Source: Desulfobacterales bacterium HSG17 (GTDB lineage: Bacteria; Desulfobacterota; Desulfobacteria; Desulfobacterales; Desulfococcaceae). From it: a DNA stretch of 46,433 nucleotides. The notes below the pieces were generated by a model. The model worked only from the letters and a program-made list of their open reading frames with translations, did not search any database and was not told where the DNA came from. Below, piece by piece: positions 26,425-34,462 of the stretch; the stretch's first letter is position 1; every line of letters begins with the position of its first letter. The position numbers and the translations under genes are program-made. Location: NCBI GenBank assembly GCA_030377945.1, contig JAUCGD010000006.1, forward strand, positions 1-46,433, in the 5' to 3' direction.

Positions 26425-27399
26425 TTATGAGCCGTTAAATTTAAATTCACCTTTTCCAAGTATATCATGGAGATGTAAAATACCCAGAACAACTCCATTG
26501 CGGTCAGTTATGGGAAGCACGGTTATTTCAAATGCTTCCATCAGGTTAAGTGCATCAAATGCAGGAGTATCAGGTCTGACCTTTTTAGGGTTTACAGTCA
26601 TTATCGTTTTTGCTGACAACTCAAAAACAGGGGCTCTTTTTACAAGTAAACGCCTTATATCACCGTCTGTAATAATACCGGAAAGTGTTTTATCCGGTTT
26701 TACTACAAGTGTGACGCCTATGTTTATGCGGTCTATGACATCAAGAACCTCTGTCATATCTGTCTCTTCATATACCAGGGGAAGTGATTCATCAGTTAAC
26801 ATAAAATCCGAAACCATTTTGGAAAGCCTTTGTCCAAGAGCGCCTCCAGGATGGATTTTTTTAAAATCGCTTGATTTAAATTGCTTTTTGTTAATCAGGC
26901 TTACAGCGAGGGCATCACCCATTGCAAGGAGCGCTGTTGTGCTTGTAGTGGGAGCCAGTCCCATGGGACATGCTTCTTTTTCCACCCCAACATTAATGAC
27001 AATATCACTGTTTTTAGCAAGGGTAGAATCTGTATTTCCGGTAAAAGCAATGATTTTACACCCGATATTTCGGATACTGGGTATGAGAATGTTTAACTCA
27101 TCTGTTTCACCGCTGTTGGAAAGTGCAAGCAGTATATCATCAGGACAGACCATTCCCAGATCTCCGTGCATGGCTTCAACAGGATGTAAAAACATTGATC
27201 TGGTTCCGGTGCTGTTAAAGGTTGCAACAAATTTCCTGCCGATTATTCCTGACTTCCCTATACCGGCAACAATCAGGCGGCCATTGGTTTTGCAAATAAC
27301 TTCAACCATTTCAGTGAAATTATCATCAAGCCTGTCAATAAGCTTTAAAATCCCTTCAGCTTCTGTTTTAAGAACTTCTATTGCATGATGTATAATCAT
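26425..27399 (-). CDS. kdsD: Arabinose-5-phosphate isomerase, KpsF/GutQ family
   Basis: A 324-residue protein with a SIS sugar-isomerase domain (residues 30-165; GIGKSGIIGRK, LALSNSGETDE) followed by HPGGALGQRL and a tandem CBS pair (about 205-324). It converts ribulose-5-phosphate to arabinose-5-phosphate, the first step to KDO for lipopolysaccharide. The same strand carries the phosphofructokinase downstream (15 bp gap) and a lipoprotein gene upstream (4 bp gap), so it lies in an operon. Confidence 0.94.
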   Translation of the reverse strand: MIIHHAIEVLKTEAEGILKLIDRLDDNFTEMVEVICKTNGRLIVAGIGKSGIIGRKFVATFNSTGTRSMFLHPVEAMHGDLGMVCPDDILLALSNSGETDELNILIPSIRNIGCKIIAFTGNTDSTLAKNSDIVINVGVEKEACPMGLAPTTSTTALLAMGDALAVSLINKKQFKSSDFKKIHPGGALGQRLSKMVSDFMLTDESLPLVYEETDMTEVLDVIDRINIGVTLVVKPDKTLSGIITDGDIRRLLVKRAPVFELSAKTIMTVNPKKVRPDTPAFDALNLMEAFEITVLPITDRNGVVLGILHLHDILGKGEFKFNGS

Positions 27400-27403
27400 T
27401 ATT

Positions 27404-27931
27404 TTACCAATTTTCTTCCTTGACGCTATTTGTAAAAGAGGAAATCAAGACATTAACTGCATTTTCCAGTTTGGGCCTGATTACCTCCATATCTGATTTT
27501 AAAATAACTTGAGGACCAAAAGCAGACATAAGATACATGTCTCTATAAGTGGTTCGTATTTTCTGGTCTTTTGTCTCTACAATGATTGTAAACCTGCATT
27601 CATAATGATCCGAAGGGGCTAATGTATTAGCCCGCACATGGGGGATAAAGGTTTTGCCGATAATAGTTCCTTTGGAACTGTTGGCATATTGTATAACATC
27701 TAATGAATCGGAAAAAGTCTGAGCCACCCATATTTTAGAGGTATCAAATAATTGTTTTTTGGAAAAACCCGGAATAACTGAAACCTTTCTGATGATAAGA
27801 TCTTCAGGGGCTGCTGGTTCAGGGGGCGGGGAGCTTGCACAACCCCATGTCATCAAAAGCATAAGAATTAACAGGCTTGTAGATTTAAAGACTATTGTGG
27901 CAAAAATATACGATGCTTTAAAATTTTTCAT
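27404..27931 (-). CDS. Lipoprotein with DUF4468-like domain
   Basis: A 175-residue predicted lipoprotein. I chose the ATG at 27931 (MKNFKASYIF): it gives a compact signal peptide ending in a lipobox (LMTWGC|A). A Pro-rich linker (SSPPPEPAAPED) is followed by a small domain with the DUF4468 pattern: FSKKQLFDTSKIWVAQTF, SLDVIQYANSSKGTIIGK and RFTIIVETKDQKIR. Function unknown. Its first 14 bases overlap the end of the nitroreductase gene. A longer frame from 27994 exists but lies wholly inside the nitroreductase. Confidence 0.72.
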   Translation of the reverse strand: MKNFKASYIFATIVFKSTSLLILMLLMTWGCASSPPPEPAAPEDLIIRKVSVIPGFSKKQLFDTSKIWVAQTFSDSLDVIQYANSSKGTIIGKTFIPHVRANTLAPSDHYECRFTIIVETKDQKIRTTYRDMYLMSAFGPQVILKSDMEVIRPKLENAVNVLISSFTNSVKEENW

Positions 27932-28460
27932 AATGCGTAAACTCGCTGGTTTCTTTGCGCTTTGGTGCTTTGGAAATTTTTGCAGGATAGCCAAGGGGAA
28001 TTAAAGCAACAAGCTCATGGGTATCAGGAACATTTATAACCTCTTTTGCTCTGTCGTGATCCAGCAGTCCTACTATAACAGTGCCAAGACCAAGTTCATG
28101 AGCTTTAAGACAGAGAGTCTGGGCTGCAATCCCCAGGTCAAACATAAACCAGTCTCTGAATTTTGTTGTTGCCTGATTATTATAATATCCTGAAATTCCG
28201 ATCTTTCCACAAAGAGCAAGTAGTACCGGAGCTGCTACAATCGACTTAACAGCCGGATTTTTCGGAGCAATGGTCTGTCTGAGTCTTTCTTTTGTATCAG
28301 GATCTTTCACAACCACAATATCCCAGCATTGGCAGTTGGTCCAGGACGGAGACCATTTAACAGCCTCAAGAATCTGGTTTAAATCTTCATCAGATATATC
28401 TTTGTCTTCATATTTGCGGATACTTCGCCTGCCTTTTATAATTTCATTTAAATCAGTCAT
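27918..28460 (-). CDS. Nitroreductase family FMN protein
   Basis: A 180-residue protein of the nitroreductase fold. IIKGRRSIRKYEDKDI provides the N-terminal FMN-phosphate binding Arg motif, followed by AVKWSPSWTNCQCWDIVVV and AAPVLLALCG; the late GLGTVIVGLL and ALIPLGYPA are also typical. Such proteins reduce nitro compounds, quinones or other substrates with NAD(P)H; the native substrate is unknown. Its stop overlaps the start of the DUF4468-like lipoprotein gene. Confidence 0.88.
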   Translation of the reverse strand: MTDLNEIIKGRRSIRKYEDKDISDEDLNQILEAVKWSPSWTNCQCWDIVVVKDPDTKERLRQTIAPKNPAVKSIVAAPVLLALCGKIGISGYYNNQATTKFRDWFMFDLGIAAQTLCLKAHELGLGTVIVGLLDHDRAKEVINVPDTHELVALIPLGYPAKISKAPKRKETSEFTHYEKF

Positions 28461-28529
28461 TTTAAAATATCCTTATTAATGCTCAAAAGGTTTTTCTTTG
28501 TGGCAGAAATGTTATCAATTTCCTTTATA

Positions 28530-28569
28530 TTTTGCTTGTTCTCAGGCACCTGCCTGTGAACAAGCAAAA
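28530..28569. repeat. Long stem-loop between the enoyl-CoA and nitroreductase genes
   Basis: TTTTGCTTGTTC plus CAGGCA on one arm pair with TGCCTG plus GAACAAGCAAAA on the other, with one T-T mismatch and a 2-base gap in the centre. It may form a terminator-like RNA hairpin for the upstream enoyl-CoA gene, but no clear T run follows on the minus strand. Confidence 0.6.
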
Positions 28570-28573
28570 ATAT

Positions 28574-29290
28574 TTACCCGATATTAAATTTTCCTGACTC
28601 AATATAAGGTATATCTTCCACATCCAGAGCATGGATTATATCTTTATAAAGCCTTGCTTTCATTTCTTTTACAACTTCACGTTTTTTATTCACGGTTTTT
28701 GCAAACCCCACTGCATGGTCAACAAGCTCATCTATGTGACATGCCTTTGTAATAATATGATGTTTTTCACATTCTTCAGCAGTCAGGCGTGTACCAAGAT
28801 GGTGCATTTCTTCCAGCTTATACATGGGAATTGCTTTTTTGAGCAGTCCCAACATTCCCGGAAGAAAAGGGATTCCCAGATCAACCTCAGGAAAGCAGAA
28901 AAATCCCCTGTCCGAACGCATAAACCTGAAATCAAAAGCACAACTCCAGATAGCTCCCCCTGCAAATGAATGGCCTGTAATGGCTGCAATTGTAATCATG
29001 GGGCTGGTCAGGGTCTGTTTAAAAAGTTTGTTTAAAAGATAGAAAAAGTCCTTTGCTCCCTGAAGATCATTTTTTTGTACAACAGGAGTCAGCCATCCCA
29101 GATCAATTCCATTGGAAAATATTTTTTCATGGGCAGATTTAACAACAAGTGCTGTTGCCTGTGTATCTTTTTCAATTTCATCCAGTACATTCAAAAAAGA
29201 ATTTAAAAAATCAGGATTAAAAACATTTTCACCATTGTTCAATGTAACAATTGCAGCAGATTCATCTATAACATATTCAACAAGTGCCAT
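28574..29290 (-). CDS. Enoyl-CoA hydratase/isomerase family protein
   Basis: A 238-residue crotonase-fold protein. The oxyanion-hole segment AAITGHSFAGGAI and FPEVDLGIPF, with the second Glu, are visible; the first catalytic Glu of true hydratases is not at its usual place. The pattern (MRSDRGFFCFPEVDLGI) resembles delta3-delta2-enoyl-CoA isomerases such as the plant type. It probably acts on a CoA thioester in fatty-acid or aromatic breakdown. GGAGG lies 14 bases before the chosen ATG, an unusually long spacing; an ATG closer to it opens only a 7-codon frame. Confidence 0.85.
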   Translation of the reverse strand: MALVEYVIDESAAIVTLNNGENVFNPDFLNSFLNVLDEIEKDTQATALVVKSAHEKIFSNGIDLGWLTPVVQKNDLQGAKDFFYLLNKLFKQTLTSPMITIAAITGHSFAGGAIWSCAFDFRFMRSDRGFFCFPEVDLGIPFLPGMLGLLKKAIPMYKLEEMHHLGTRLTAEECEKHHIITKACHIDELVDHAVGFAKTVNKKREVVKEMKARLYKDIIHALDVEDIPYIESGKFNIG

Positions 29291-29380
29291 TTTTCTTCAT
29301 TACCTCCGTTTGTAATAAAATATTATAATTGAATAAATAACTTTCTATATAAAATACCATGCACCAAAATTATACTCACA

Positions 29381-29464
29381 AAGGAGTGCCAAACTGAAAG
29401 TTTGGCAGTGTTTTTTACCATTTCAATATTCCATCACTGCCAAACTTTCAGTTTGGCACTCCTT
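29381..29464. repeat. Perfect 30-bp inverted repeat with nested palindromes
   Basis: Arm 29381-29410 starts AAGGAGTGCCAAACTG and continues AAAGTTTGGCAGTG; arm 29435-29464 is its exact reverse complement, with a 24-base spacer. Each arm also contains its own palindrome, GCCAAACT-GAA-AGTTTGGC. The whole unit looks like a REP/MITE-type element. Confidence 0.92.
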
Positions 29465-29478
29465 ATATACACTGACTA

Positions 29479-29577
29479 TCCAGAGCATGTAAGCTTGTAG
29501 TGAGCGATTTAGCGCTCATTTTTAACAGCTAAGCTGTTATTACAAACTTTGCTTTCAACATACAAGCCTGGAAACGA
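29479..29577. repeat. Hairpin repeat, copy A
   Basis: Two small hairpins in tandem: TGAGCG/CGCTCA and AACAGC/GCTGTT, followed by CTTTCAACATACAAGC. A diverged second copy lies at 31465-31556. Each copy sits just downstream of an Rpn-like gene remnant, and the shared sequence resumes in TTTCAACTCAATTTTG at the end of those genes. Confidence 0.75.
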
Positions 29578-29595
29578 TCTGTCGGTCCTTTCAAC

Positions 29596-30012
29596 TCAAT
29601 TTTGTTGATTTTTCTTCAGCTTTTCAAGACAAGTTTCTATTTCCTCCGGTGTAAATTCCGCTAAAATATCTTTCAGTTCAAGTCCTGCCAGACGATCTTT
29701 CGGTTTTATACCCGATAGTATGGCTATCTGCCATTTTTTTCCTAGTTTCATTACATCATCAGGTGTTATTTCAATATCCATTTCTTTACCTCCTATTGTA
29801 AACAGGTAATGCAGAAGTCCTTCAATAAACCATTGCAAACGGCGGTTTAATGACGAAAATCCTTTATTCATCAGTGTTTCAAAAGCAGATTTTTTCTCCT
29901 GTTTATGACTGGCAAAACATTTAAGCCAGGCATTATGGGAAGTGTCTGCAAGTTCGTTTAAAAGTATCAGTATATGTGTTGCCCAGCTGTCCCTTTTTGA
30001 TTGTGATTTCAT
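29596..30012 (-). pseudogene. Internally deleted Rpn / PD-(D/E)XK-type gene copy
   Basis: A 138-codon open frame that is nearly identical over its C-terminal 100 residues to the copy at 31.6-32.4 kb (LNELADT, HNAWLKCFAS, SSLNRRLQWFIEGLLHYLF). The N-terminal part is patched: MKSQSK is joined to RDSWATHILI and then directly to LLNELADT, so two internal segments are missing, including the catalytic D and ExK motifs of the family. Rpn proteins are recombination-promoting nucleases or transposase-like. This copy cannot be an active nuclease, although the frame is open. Its ATG overlaps the end of a dockerin-like peptide gene. Confidence 0.75.
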
Positions 30013-30164
30013 GATTTCAGTAATATTTTTTCAGCATCTTTCAGATCAACTCCTTTGGAATTATCAATATCTCCTGCAACCGCTCCAAAAGCATTAATTG
30101 AAAAAAGAATAATGATGGTCGTTAAAACTAAAATTTGGAAATAAATACATTTATTAGTCTTCAT
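30009..30164 (-). CDS. Small exported dockerin-like peptide, probably truncated
   Basis: A 51-residue frame with a strong AGGAGG six bases before its ATG. Residues 1-30 form a signal peptide (ILVLTTIIILFSINAFGA). The rest, AGDIDNSKGVDLKDAE, is one half of a dockerin-type calcium-binding repeat. The frame ends at a sequence (ACTGAAATCATGAAATC) shared with the start of the second Rpn copy, so the gene was probably longer and was cut by that element. Possibly non-functional. Confidence 0.6.
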   Translation of the reverse strand: MKTNKCIYFQILVLTTIIILFSINAFGAVAGDIDNSKGVDLKDAEKILLKS

Positions 30165-30494
30165 TACTTCCTCCTAGTTTTTTAGAGCATTAAAAAGCTG
30201 AAAAGATATATAAATTTGTGATGCTTAAGTCTCAAAACAGTTTACACTGTTGGATATTGTAAATTTTCTGTTGAGTAACACAGCTTTATTTTTATCTGCA
30301 AGAAATTTCTTGAAATATTCTCTGCAATATTAGTATTCCATCTATTATAAATTTGACTTTGACATATCTTATCTATTACTATATTTGGTGATATATAAGG
30401 TATTTTTTCGTATATATGCACCTTTTTTCTCCTCTTGAAATAAGGTTGTTCTGAATCCTGTGCAATAATTAATAAAGGTTAATGGAGGTTTCAT
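30165..30494. other. Intergenic region upstream of the HTH-PIN pair
   Basis: An AT-rich spacer of 330 bases between the divergent dockerin-like peptide and HTH genes. It must hold both promoters, but I see no convincing -35/-10 pair, tRNA or open frame. A weak inverted pair, CAGTTTACACTG near 30239, could be an operator. Confidence 0.4.
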
Positions 30495-30995
30495 ATGAGA
30501 GCAGTGACATTGGGAGATAAAATTAAACTGACAAGAAAAGAAAAAGGTTATTCTCAGGTATTTCTTGAAAAAAAATGTGGTGTAAATTCAAAACTGCTCA
30601 GTAAATATGAAAACGGAAGAATTATTCCAACAGCAGATACGTTGAGAAAGATTGCAGAAGGTCTTGATATAAGTTCTGATTATCTGATTTTTGATAATGT
30701 TCCAAAAGATAGGGTTTGCCGCCTTAATGATCTTGAACTTTTTGAAAAATTTAGAGAAGTGGAATGTATGGACCCGGAAAATAAAAGCATGATCATAAAT
30801 TTGATTGATGCGGTTCTCATTAAAATTAAAGTTCAGGATGTATTAAAACCTAAAAATGAAGAACCGTGGGAGGCCAGAATGAGGCAGACGCTTTCAGGTC
30901 TGAAAAAAAAGGCCAGGGGATATTCTGAAGAAGATATATTGCAGATAGTTGACAAGGCAGTTGAGGCGGTAAGACTTGAAGAAAAAACGAATTAG
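30495..30995 (+). CDS. HTH XRE-family regulator, probable antitoxin
   Basis: A 166-residue protein with an N-terminal Cro/C1-type helix-turn-helix (residues 6-60; TRKEKGYSQVFLEKKCGVN, LLSKYENGRIIPT). The C-terminal half is helical with no known domain. Its last 20 bases overlap the PIN gene start, the usual arrangement of an antitoxin followed by its toxin. It probably represses its own operon. GGAGG precedes the ATG. Confidence 0.82.
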   Translation: MRAVTLGDKIKLTRKEKGYSQVFLEKKCGVNSKLLSKYENGRIIPTADTLRKIAEGLDISSDYLIFDNVPKDRVCRLNDLELFEKFREVECMDPENKSMIINLIDAVLIKIKVQDVLKPKNEEPWEARMRQTLSGLKKKARGYSEEDILQIVDKAVEAVRLEEKTN

Positions 30996-31410
30996 GGCGG
31001 TTATTGATACAAATCTTTTCATAAGCGGCTTTTTTTCTGAAAAAGGTTATACGTGCGAGCTTCAGGAATTATGGATTGCAGATGCGTTTGAACTTGTAGT
31101 CTCTGAAAAAATTCTAAAAGAAATCAAAAATACCCTTCTTAAACCTCATATCCGGGACAGATTGAATTTAGAAAAAGAGGAGGCTGAAGAACTTGTTGAT
31201 TTAATATCGGAAAAAGCTTTTATAGTAACAAAAGACAGCTATCAAACAGACAAAATCAGGAAAGACATGGATGACAACAAATTTCTGGCCTGTGCACTTG
31301 AAACAGGGGCAGACTATATTGTATCAGGGGATAATGATCTTTTGGAGCTTAAACATTATCATCGGATACAGATTGTTGATATCAGGATATTTATTGAAAA
31401 AATAAAATAA
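30976..31410 (+). CDS. PIN-domain toxin (putative RNase)
   Basis: A 144-residue PIN-domain protein of the COG1569 kind. The acidic metal-binding residues are visible in AVIDTNLFISGFF, SEKILKEI, MDDNKFLACAL and SGDNDLLEL. Known PIN toxins are ribonucleases that cut tRNA or mRNA. It starts at TTG (30976), preceded by GAGGCGG within the HTH gene, and overlaps that gene by 20 bp. The pair is a likely type II toxin-antitoxin module. Confidence 0.85.
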   Translation: MKKKRIRAVIDTNLFISGFFSEKGYTCELQELWIADAFELVVSEKILKEIKNTLLKPHIRDRLNLEKEEAEELVDLISEKAFIVTKDSYQTDKIRKDMDDNKFLACALETGADYIVSGDNDLLELKHYHRIQIVDIRIFIEKIK

Positions 31411-31464
31411 ATAGAAATTGAAGCATGTTAGAGTTTTCGTTTCTTGAAAAAGTATGGTTTGAGG

Positions 31465-31556
31465 CAGTGCCTGTAAGCTTAAAGTGAGCGATTTAGTACT
31501 CACTTTAACCGCTAAAGCGGTTACTACAAACAGTTACTTTCAACATACAAGCTTGA
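31465..31556. repeat. Hairpin repeat, copy B
   Basis: AAAGTGAG/CTCACTTT and AACCGC/GCGGTT hairpins in tandem, followed by CTTTCAACATACAAGC. The layout and several bases match copy A at 29479-29577, with compensating changes inside the stems. Confidence 0.75.
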
Positions 31557-31595
31557 AAACGAGTGCTCTTATTATGCCCTGCTGGTCATTTCAAC

Positions 31596-32452
31596 TCAAT
31601 TTTGTTGATTTTTCTTCAGCTTTTCAAGACAAGCTTCTATTTCCTCCGGTGTAAATTCAGCTAAAATATCTTTCAGTTCAAGTCCTGCCAAGCGGTCTTT
31701 TGGTGCAAGCCCTGCTAAACGGTCTTTCGGTTTTATGCCCGATAATATAGCCAACTGCCATTTTTTTCCTAGTTTCATTACATCATCAGGTGTTATTTCA
31801 ATATCCATTTCTTTACCTCCTATTGTAAACAGGTAATGCAGAAGCCCTTCAATGAACCACTGCAAACGGCGGTTTAATGATGAAAAACCCTTATTCCTCA
31901 GTGTTTCAAAGGCAGATTTTTTCTCCTGCTTTTGACTGGCAAAGCACTTGAGCCAGGCATTGTGGGGAGTGTCTGCAAGTTCATTTAACACTATCAGGAT
32001 GATAGATTCTGCAAGAGGACTTTTAGTTTTATAAACTCCGTGTTTATCAGTTAAATACCAGCCGAATTTTTTCAGTGTTGATTTTTTCGGAGTTCTGGAA
32101 CTGGTCAGAAAGGTCTGAACATCATGTTCTTTCAGTTTATGACTGTTTTTATAAAGATAATCATAGCAAAGGGTCTGAATCAAGACTTTTTTGTTAACAG
32201 ATTCAGTATATTTGAATTCAATGAGGATATGTGTTGCCGGCTGTCCCTGATACCGTCAGGCAGCCGGGATTTCTGTTCTTTTGTCCATTGTTTCTGATTT
32301 TTTCTAAGCAGCAGAATATCAGCTTCAGGAGATTCTCCCATAACAGGGATGTCTGTATAAACCAGAATGCCTGTGGGAGCCAGAAGTTCTTTGAACAATC
32401 TGCCGAGGATACGGTGCCATCTGGTTTTTGATGTTTTTGATTGTGATTTCAT
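31596..32452 (-). pseudogene. Rpn family recombination-promoting nuclease / PD-(D/E)XK transposase-like, frameshifted
   Basis: Two overlapping frames together give a nearly complete protein of about 285 residues. The 5' frame (32452 down to 32180) has WHRILGRLFKELLAPTGI and the catalytic Asp in GESPEADILLL. The other frame contains HILIEFKYTES with the ExK motif, then LCYDYLYKNSHKL and the C-terminal region. The shift is at about 32236-32240, where this copy has CCGG but the related copy has CCCAG, a one-base loss. A 30-bp tandem duplication (KDRLAGLAP repeated) is present near the 3' end. The protein is split unless the shift is bypassed. Confidence 0.8.
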
Positions 32453-32482
32453 GATTTCAGTATCTTTTTATTTTCTCAAGAG

Positions 32483-33142
32483 TCAAACACTAGCCAGCTT
32501 TCGTATTCCATCACGAAAACAGCAAAAACTTTGAGATTTATTTTCTTCAACATTCATATTTGGAGCAATTAAAGCTGCCCATTTTCGTTTTTCTCCAAGA
32601 ATTCGTACTGATCTCCTGCCATAATCTTCCAATGCCTTTAGTCCACCAGGATGGATAACTTCTGCCAGTTTTTCCCATGTTCCGCACTGGGAATCCTGAA
32701 TATAGTCTTTAAAGGCTTTTTCATTATAATTTTGAAAAGCTTTTACAATTGCATTCTGATCTCCAAAATACCAAGCTTCAAGTTCTTCAATAGCAATTCG
32801 TATCATAAAGTTAGGCTTTTGTTCACATATGTCCAGTACCGAATGCAATTCATTTTTAAATGCGATACAATCTTTTCTATTGTCAAGGTCTACCAGTAAA
32901 ATCACAATTTCATACTCTCCCATACTGTTTCCATATGCTCTGAGTTTTGAAGGGAGATTATGCAAAAGAGTTCTGTCATATGATTTTGGTGCTGCTTCAA
33001 TATCCTCCGGCAATTTGCCGATTCCCCTGTGTTTATGAATATTCCATGTATGAGGCTGATTATATTCGCCTAAAATTTTACTCATTAAAATAGACAGGGC
33101 TGTTAGTTCTGCCTGCCCTTCAACTAAAATCTCAAAGTGCAT
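32483..33142 (-). CDS. DUF4276 family protein (TOPRIM-like), partner of AAA ATPase
   Basis: A 219-residue protein. Landmarks of the TOPRIM-like DUF4276 fold are the acidic EGQAELTAL near the N-terminus, VILLVDLDNRKD with a DxD, and IAIEELEAWYFGD. The acidic residues could bind metal for nuclease activity. It lies 6 bp downstream of an AAA ATPase gene on the same strand; such pairs recall OLD nucleases, in which ATPase and TOPRIM are one chain. It is possibly a defence nuclease; this is an inference. Confidence 0.8.
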   Translation of the reverse strand: MHFEILVEGQAELTALSILMSKILGEYNQPHTWNIHKHRGIGKLPEDIEAAPKSYDRTLLHNLPSKLRAYGNSMGEYEIVILLVDLDNRKDCIAFKNELHSVLDICEQKPNFMIRIAIEELEAWYFGDQNAIVKAFQNYNEKAFKDYIQDSQCGTWEKLAEVIHPGGLKALEDYGRRSVRILGEKRKWAALIAPNMNVEENKSQSFCCFRDGIRKLASV

Positions 33143-33148
33143 TTTGTT

Positions 33149-34378
33149 CTACCCTGCATCCAGATAGTTACTATACCACAGAGAGCCAAGAGGCTGCCCC
33201 TGGTCAGTCATACTTTGAACATATGCATATTCACTGGCGCGTTTAATTTTTGAAATACCGTTCTGACCTTTTTCCAAAACCCAGACTTCATCAGATTCCA
33301 GTGCATCAATAAGATAAGGCTGGTGCGTTGTAATAAAAATCTGTGAACCTCCTTTTTTATCTGTTGTATATAACCTGAATTCACTGACCAGGGTCTCCAG
33401 AAGTTTATGATACAATCCGTTTTCAGGTTCTTCAATACAAATAAAAGGCGGGGGATCAGGATTTTGCAGCAGGAGCATGTAGCAAAACATTTTTAATGTT
33501 CCGTCAGACATCTGCTGTTGAGTAAAAGGTCTGGCAAAGCCTTTATCCTGAAATAAGAGATAGAGATTATTAGTAATTTCATCTCTATGGGTTTTTATTA
33601 TTTTAATGCCGGGAATTTTTTCCGATATATCCTTTAAAATTTGCTTCAGAATAAACGGATTATTTTTTTCAAGATATTGAACTACATTACCCATATTATC
33701 ACCGTGAAGGTTCAAATGTTTTTGAACCCCGGCCTGGGGTATCTGCCTGGCTGCTTCAGGATAAAAATAACTCAAATACCATGATTTAATGAATTTTTTT
33801 AATTTGGCAATTCGGGGATTTTCAGAAAATTGTTCTGCAAGGGAAACAATTGCCAGCTTATGAGGATCAAATTCCACCTCTTTTTTTTGAGATTCATCAC
33901 ATTCAAGAGTATTTTCACCTATCCAGACATTCCCTTTGCCATTTTTCAGGTAAAGAAATGCTTTTGTCTCTTTTTTATTTTTTACCTGCTGCTTTAAGCT
34001 TTCCAGTTTAACAGCAGGCAGACCGTTTTTATCTTTACCTATTTCAATTTCATAGGTGATAGGGCATTCAGTTTTTAATTCTTGATAATCAACGGTTATT
34101 TTAACAGATTCGTCTTCATTATTATTTGTTATAATCCTATCATAACCGCCACGCCCTCTTGCATTACAGGCTGTTTCAAGATCAGAATCCATACAGTCGG
34201 CCAGAAATCCAAAAGCATCGAATATGGAACTTTTGCCTGACCCGTTTTTTCCGATAACAGCAGTTAAGGGAGTCAAAGGTTTTACTGATTTCAAGTTTTT
34301 ATCAGTTCCGATTCTGCCCATAGCAATATCTTTAAGTGCCCGATAATTTTGAATACGAAATCCTTCTATTAGTGCCAT
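33149..34378 (-). CDS. AAA family ATPase (AAA_21), partner of DUF4276
   Basis: A 409-residue ATPase. Walker A is GKNGSGKSS near residue 46, the signature is QMSDGTLKMF, and Walker B is PPPFICIEEPENGLYH, followed by ITTHQPYLIDAL. It belongs to the same broad class as the protein at 4.4-5.5 kb but is not a close copy. The gene stands 6 bp before the DUF4276 gene, so the two are co-transcribed. It ends in SLWYSNYLDAG. It lies next to a toxin-antitoxin pair and transposase-like remnants, a context common for defence genes. Confidence 0.87.
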   Translation of the reverse strand: MALIEGFRIQNYRALKDIAMGRIGTDKNLKSVKPLTPLTAVIGKNGSGKSSIFDAFGFLADCMDSDLETACNARGRGGYDRIITNNNEDESVKITVDYQELKTECPITYEIEIGKDKNGLPAVKLESLKQQVKNKKETKAFLYLKNGKGNVWIGENTLECDESQKKEVEFDPHKLAIVSLAEQFSENPRIAKLKKFIKSWYLSYFYPEAARQIPQAGVQKHLNLHGDNMGNVVQYLEKNNPFILKQILKDISEKIPGIKIIKTHRDEITNNLYLLFQDKGFARPFTQQQMSDGTLKMFCYMLLLQNPDPPPFICIEEPENGLYHKLLETLVSEFRLYTTDKKGGSQIFITTHQPYLIDALESDEVWVLEKGQNGISKIKRASEYAYVQSMTDQGQPLGSLWYSNYLDAG

Positions 34379-34388
34379 AGATCACCTC

Positions 34389-34430
34389 TTCTAAAAAAAA
34401 AAGGCAGCACAAAATGTGCTGCCCTTTTTT
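34389..34430 (-). terminator. Rho-independent terminator after the HesB-like gene
   Basis: GGCAGCACA (34403-34411) and TGTGCTGCC (34415-34423) form a perfect 9-bp stem with a 3-base loop, flanked by A and T runs on both sides. On the minus strand the stem is followed by ten T residues, so it ends the HesB-like transcript. Confidence 0.88.
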
Positions 34431-34462
34431 AATTATCCGGTTTCAGGCATATGATTTCGATA

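Noticed and set aside
26354..27388. A 344-codon open frame on the plus strand
   Set aside because: It lies antisense to kdsD and the 5' part of the phosphofructokinase gene. Both real genes have clear family motifs, and the antisense product has low-complexity Ser/Ile-rich content with no motif.
29381..31556. CRISPR array
   Set aside because: The palindromic repeats are not regularly spaced direct repeats, there are only two or so copies, and no cas gene is present.
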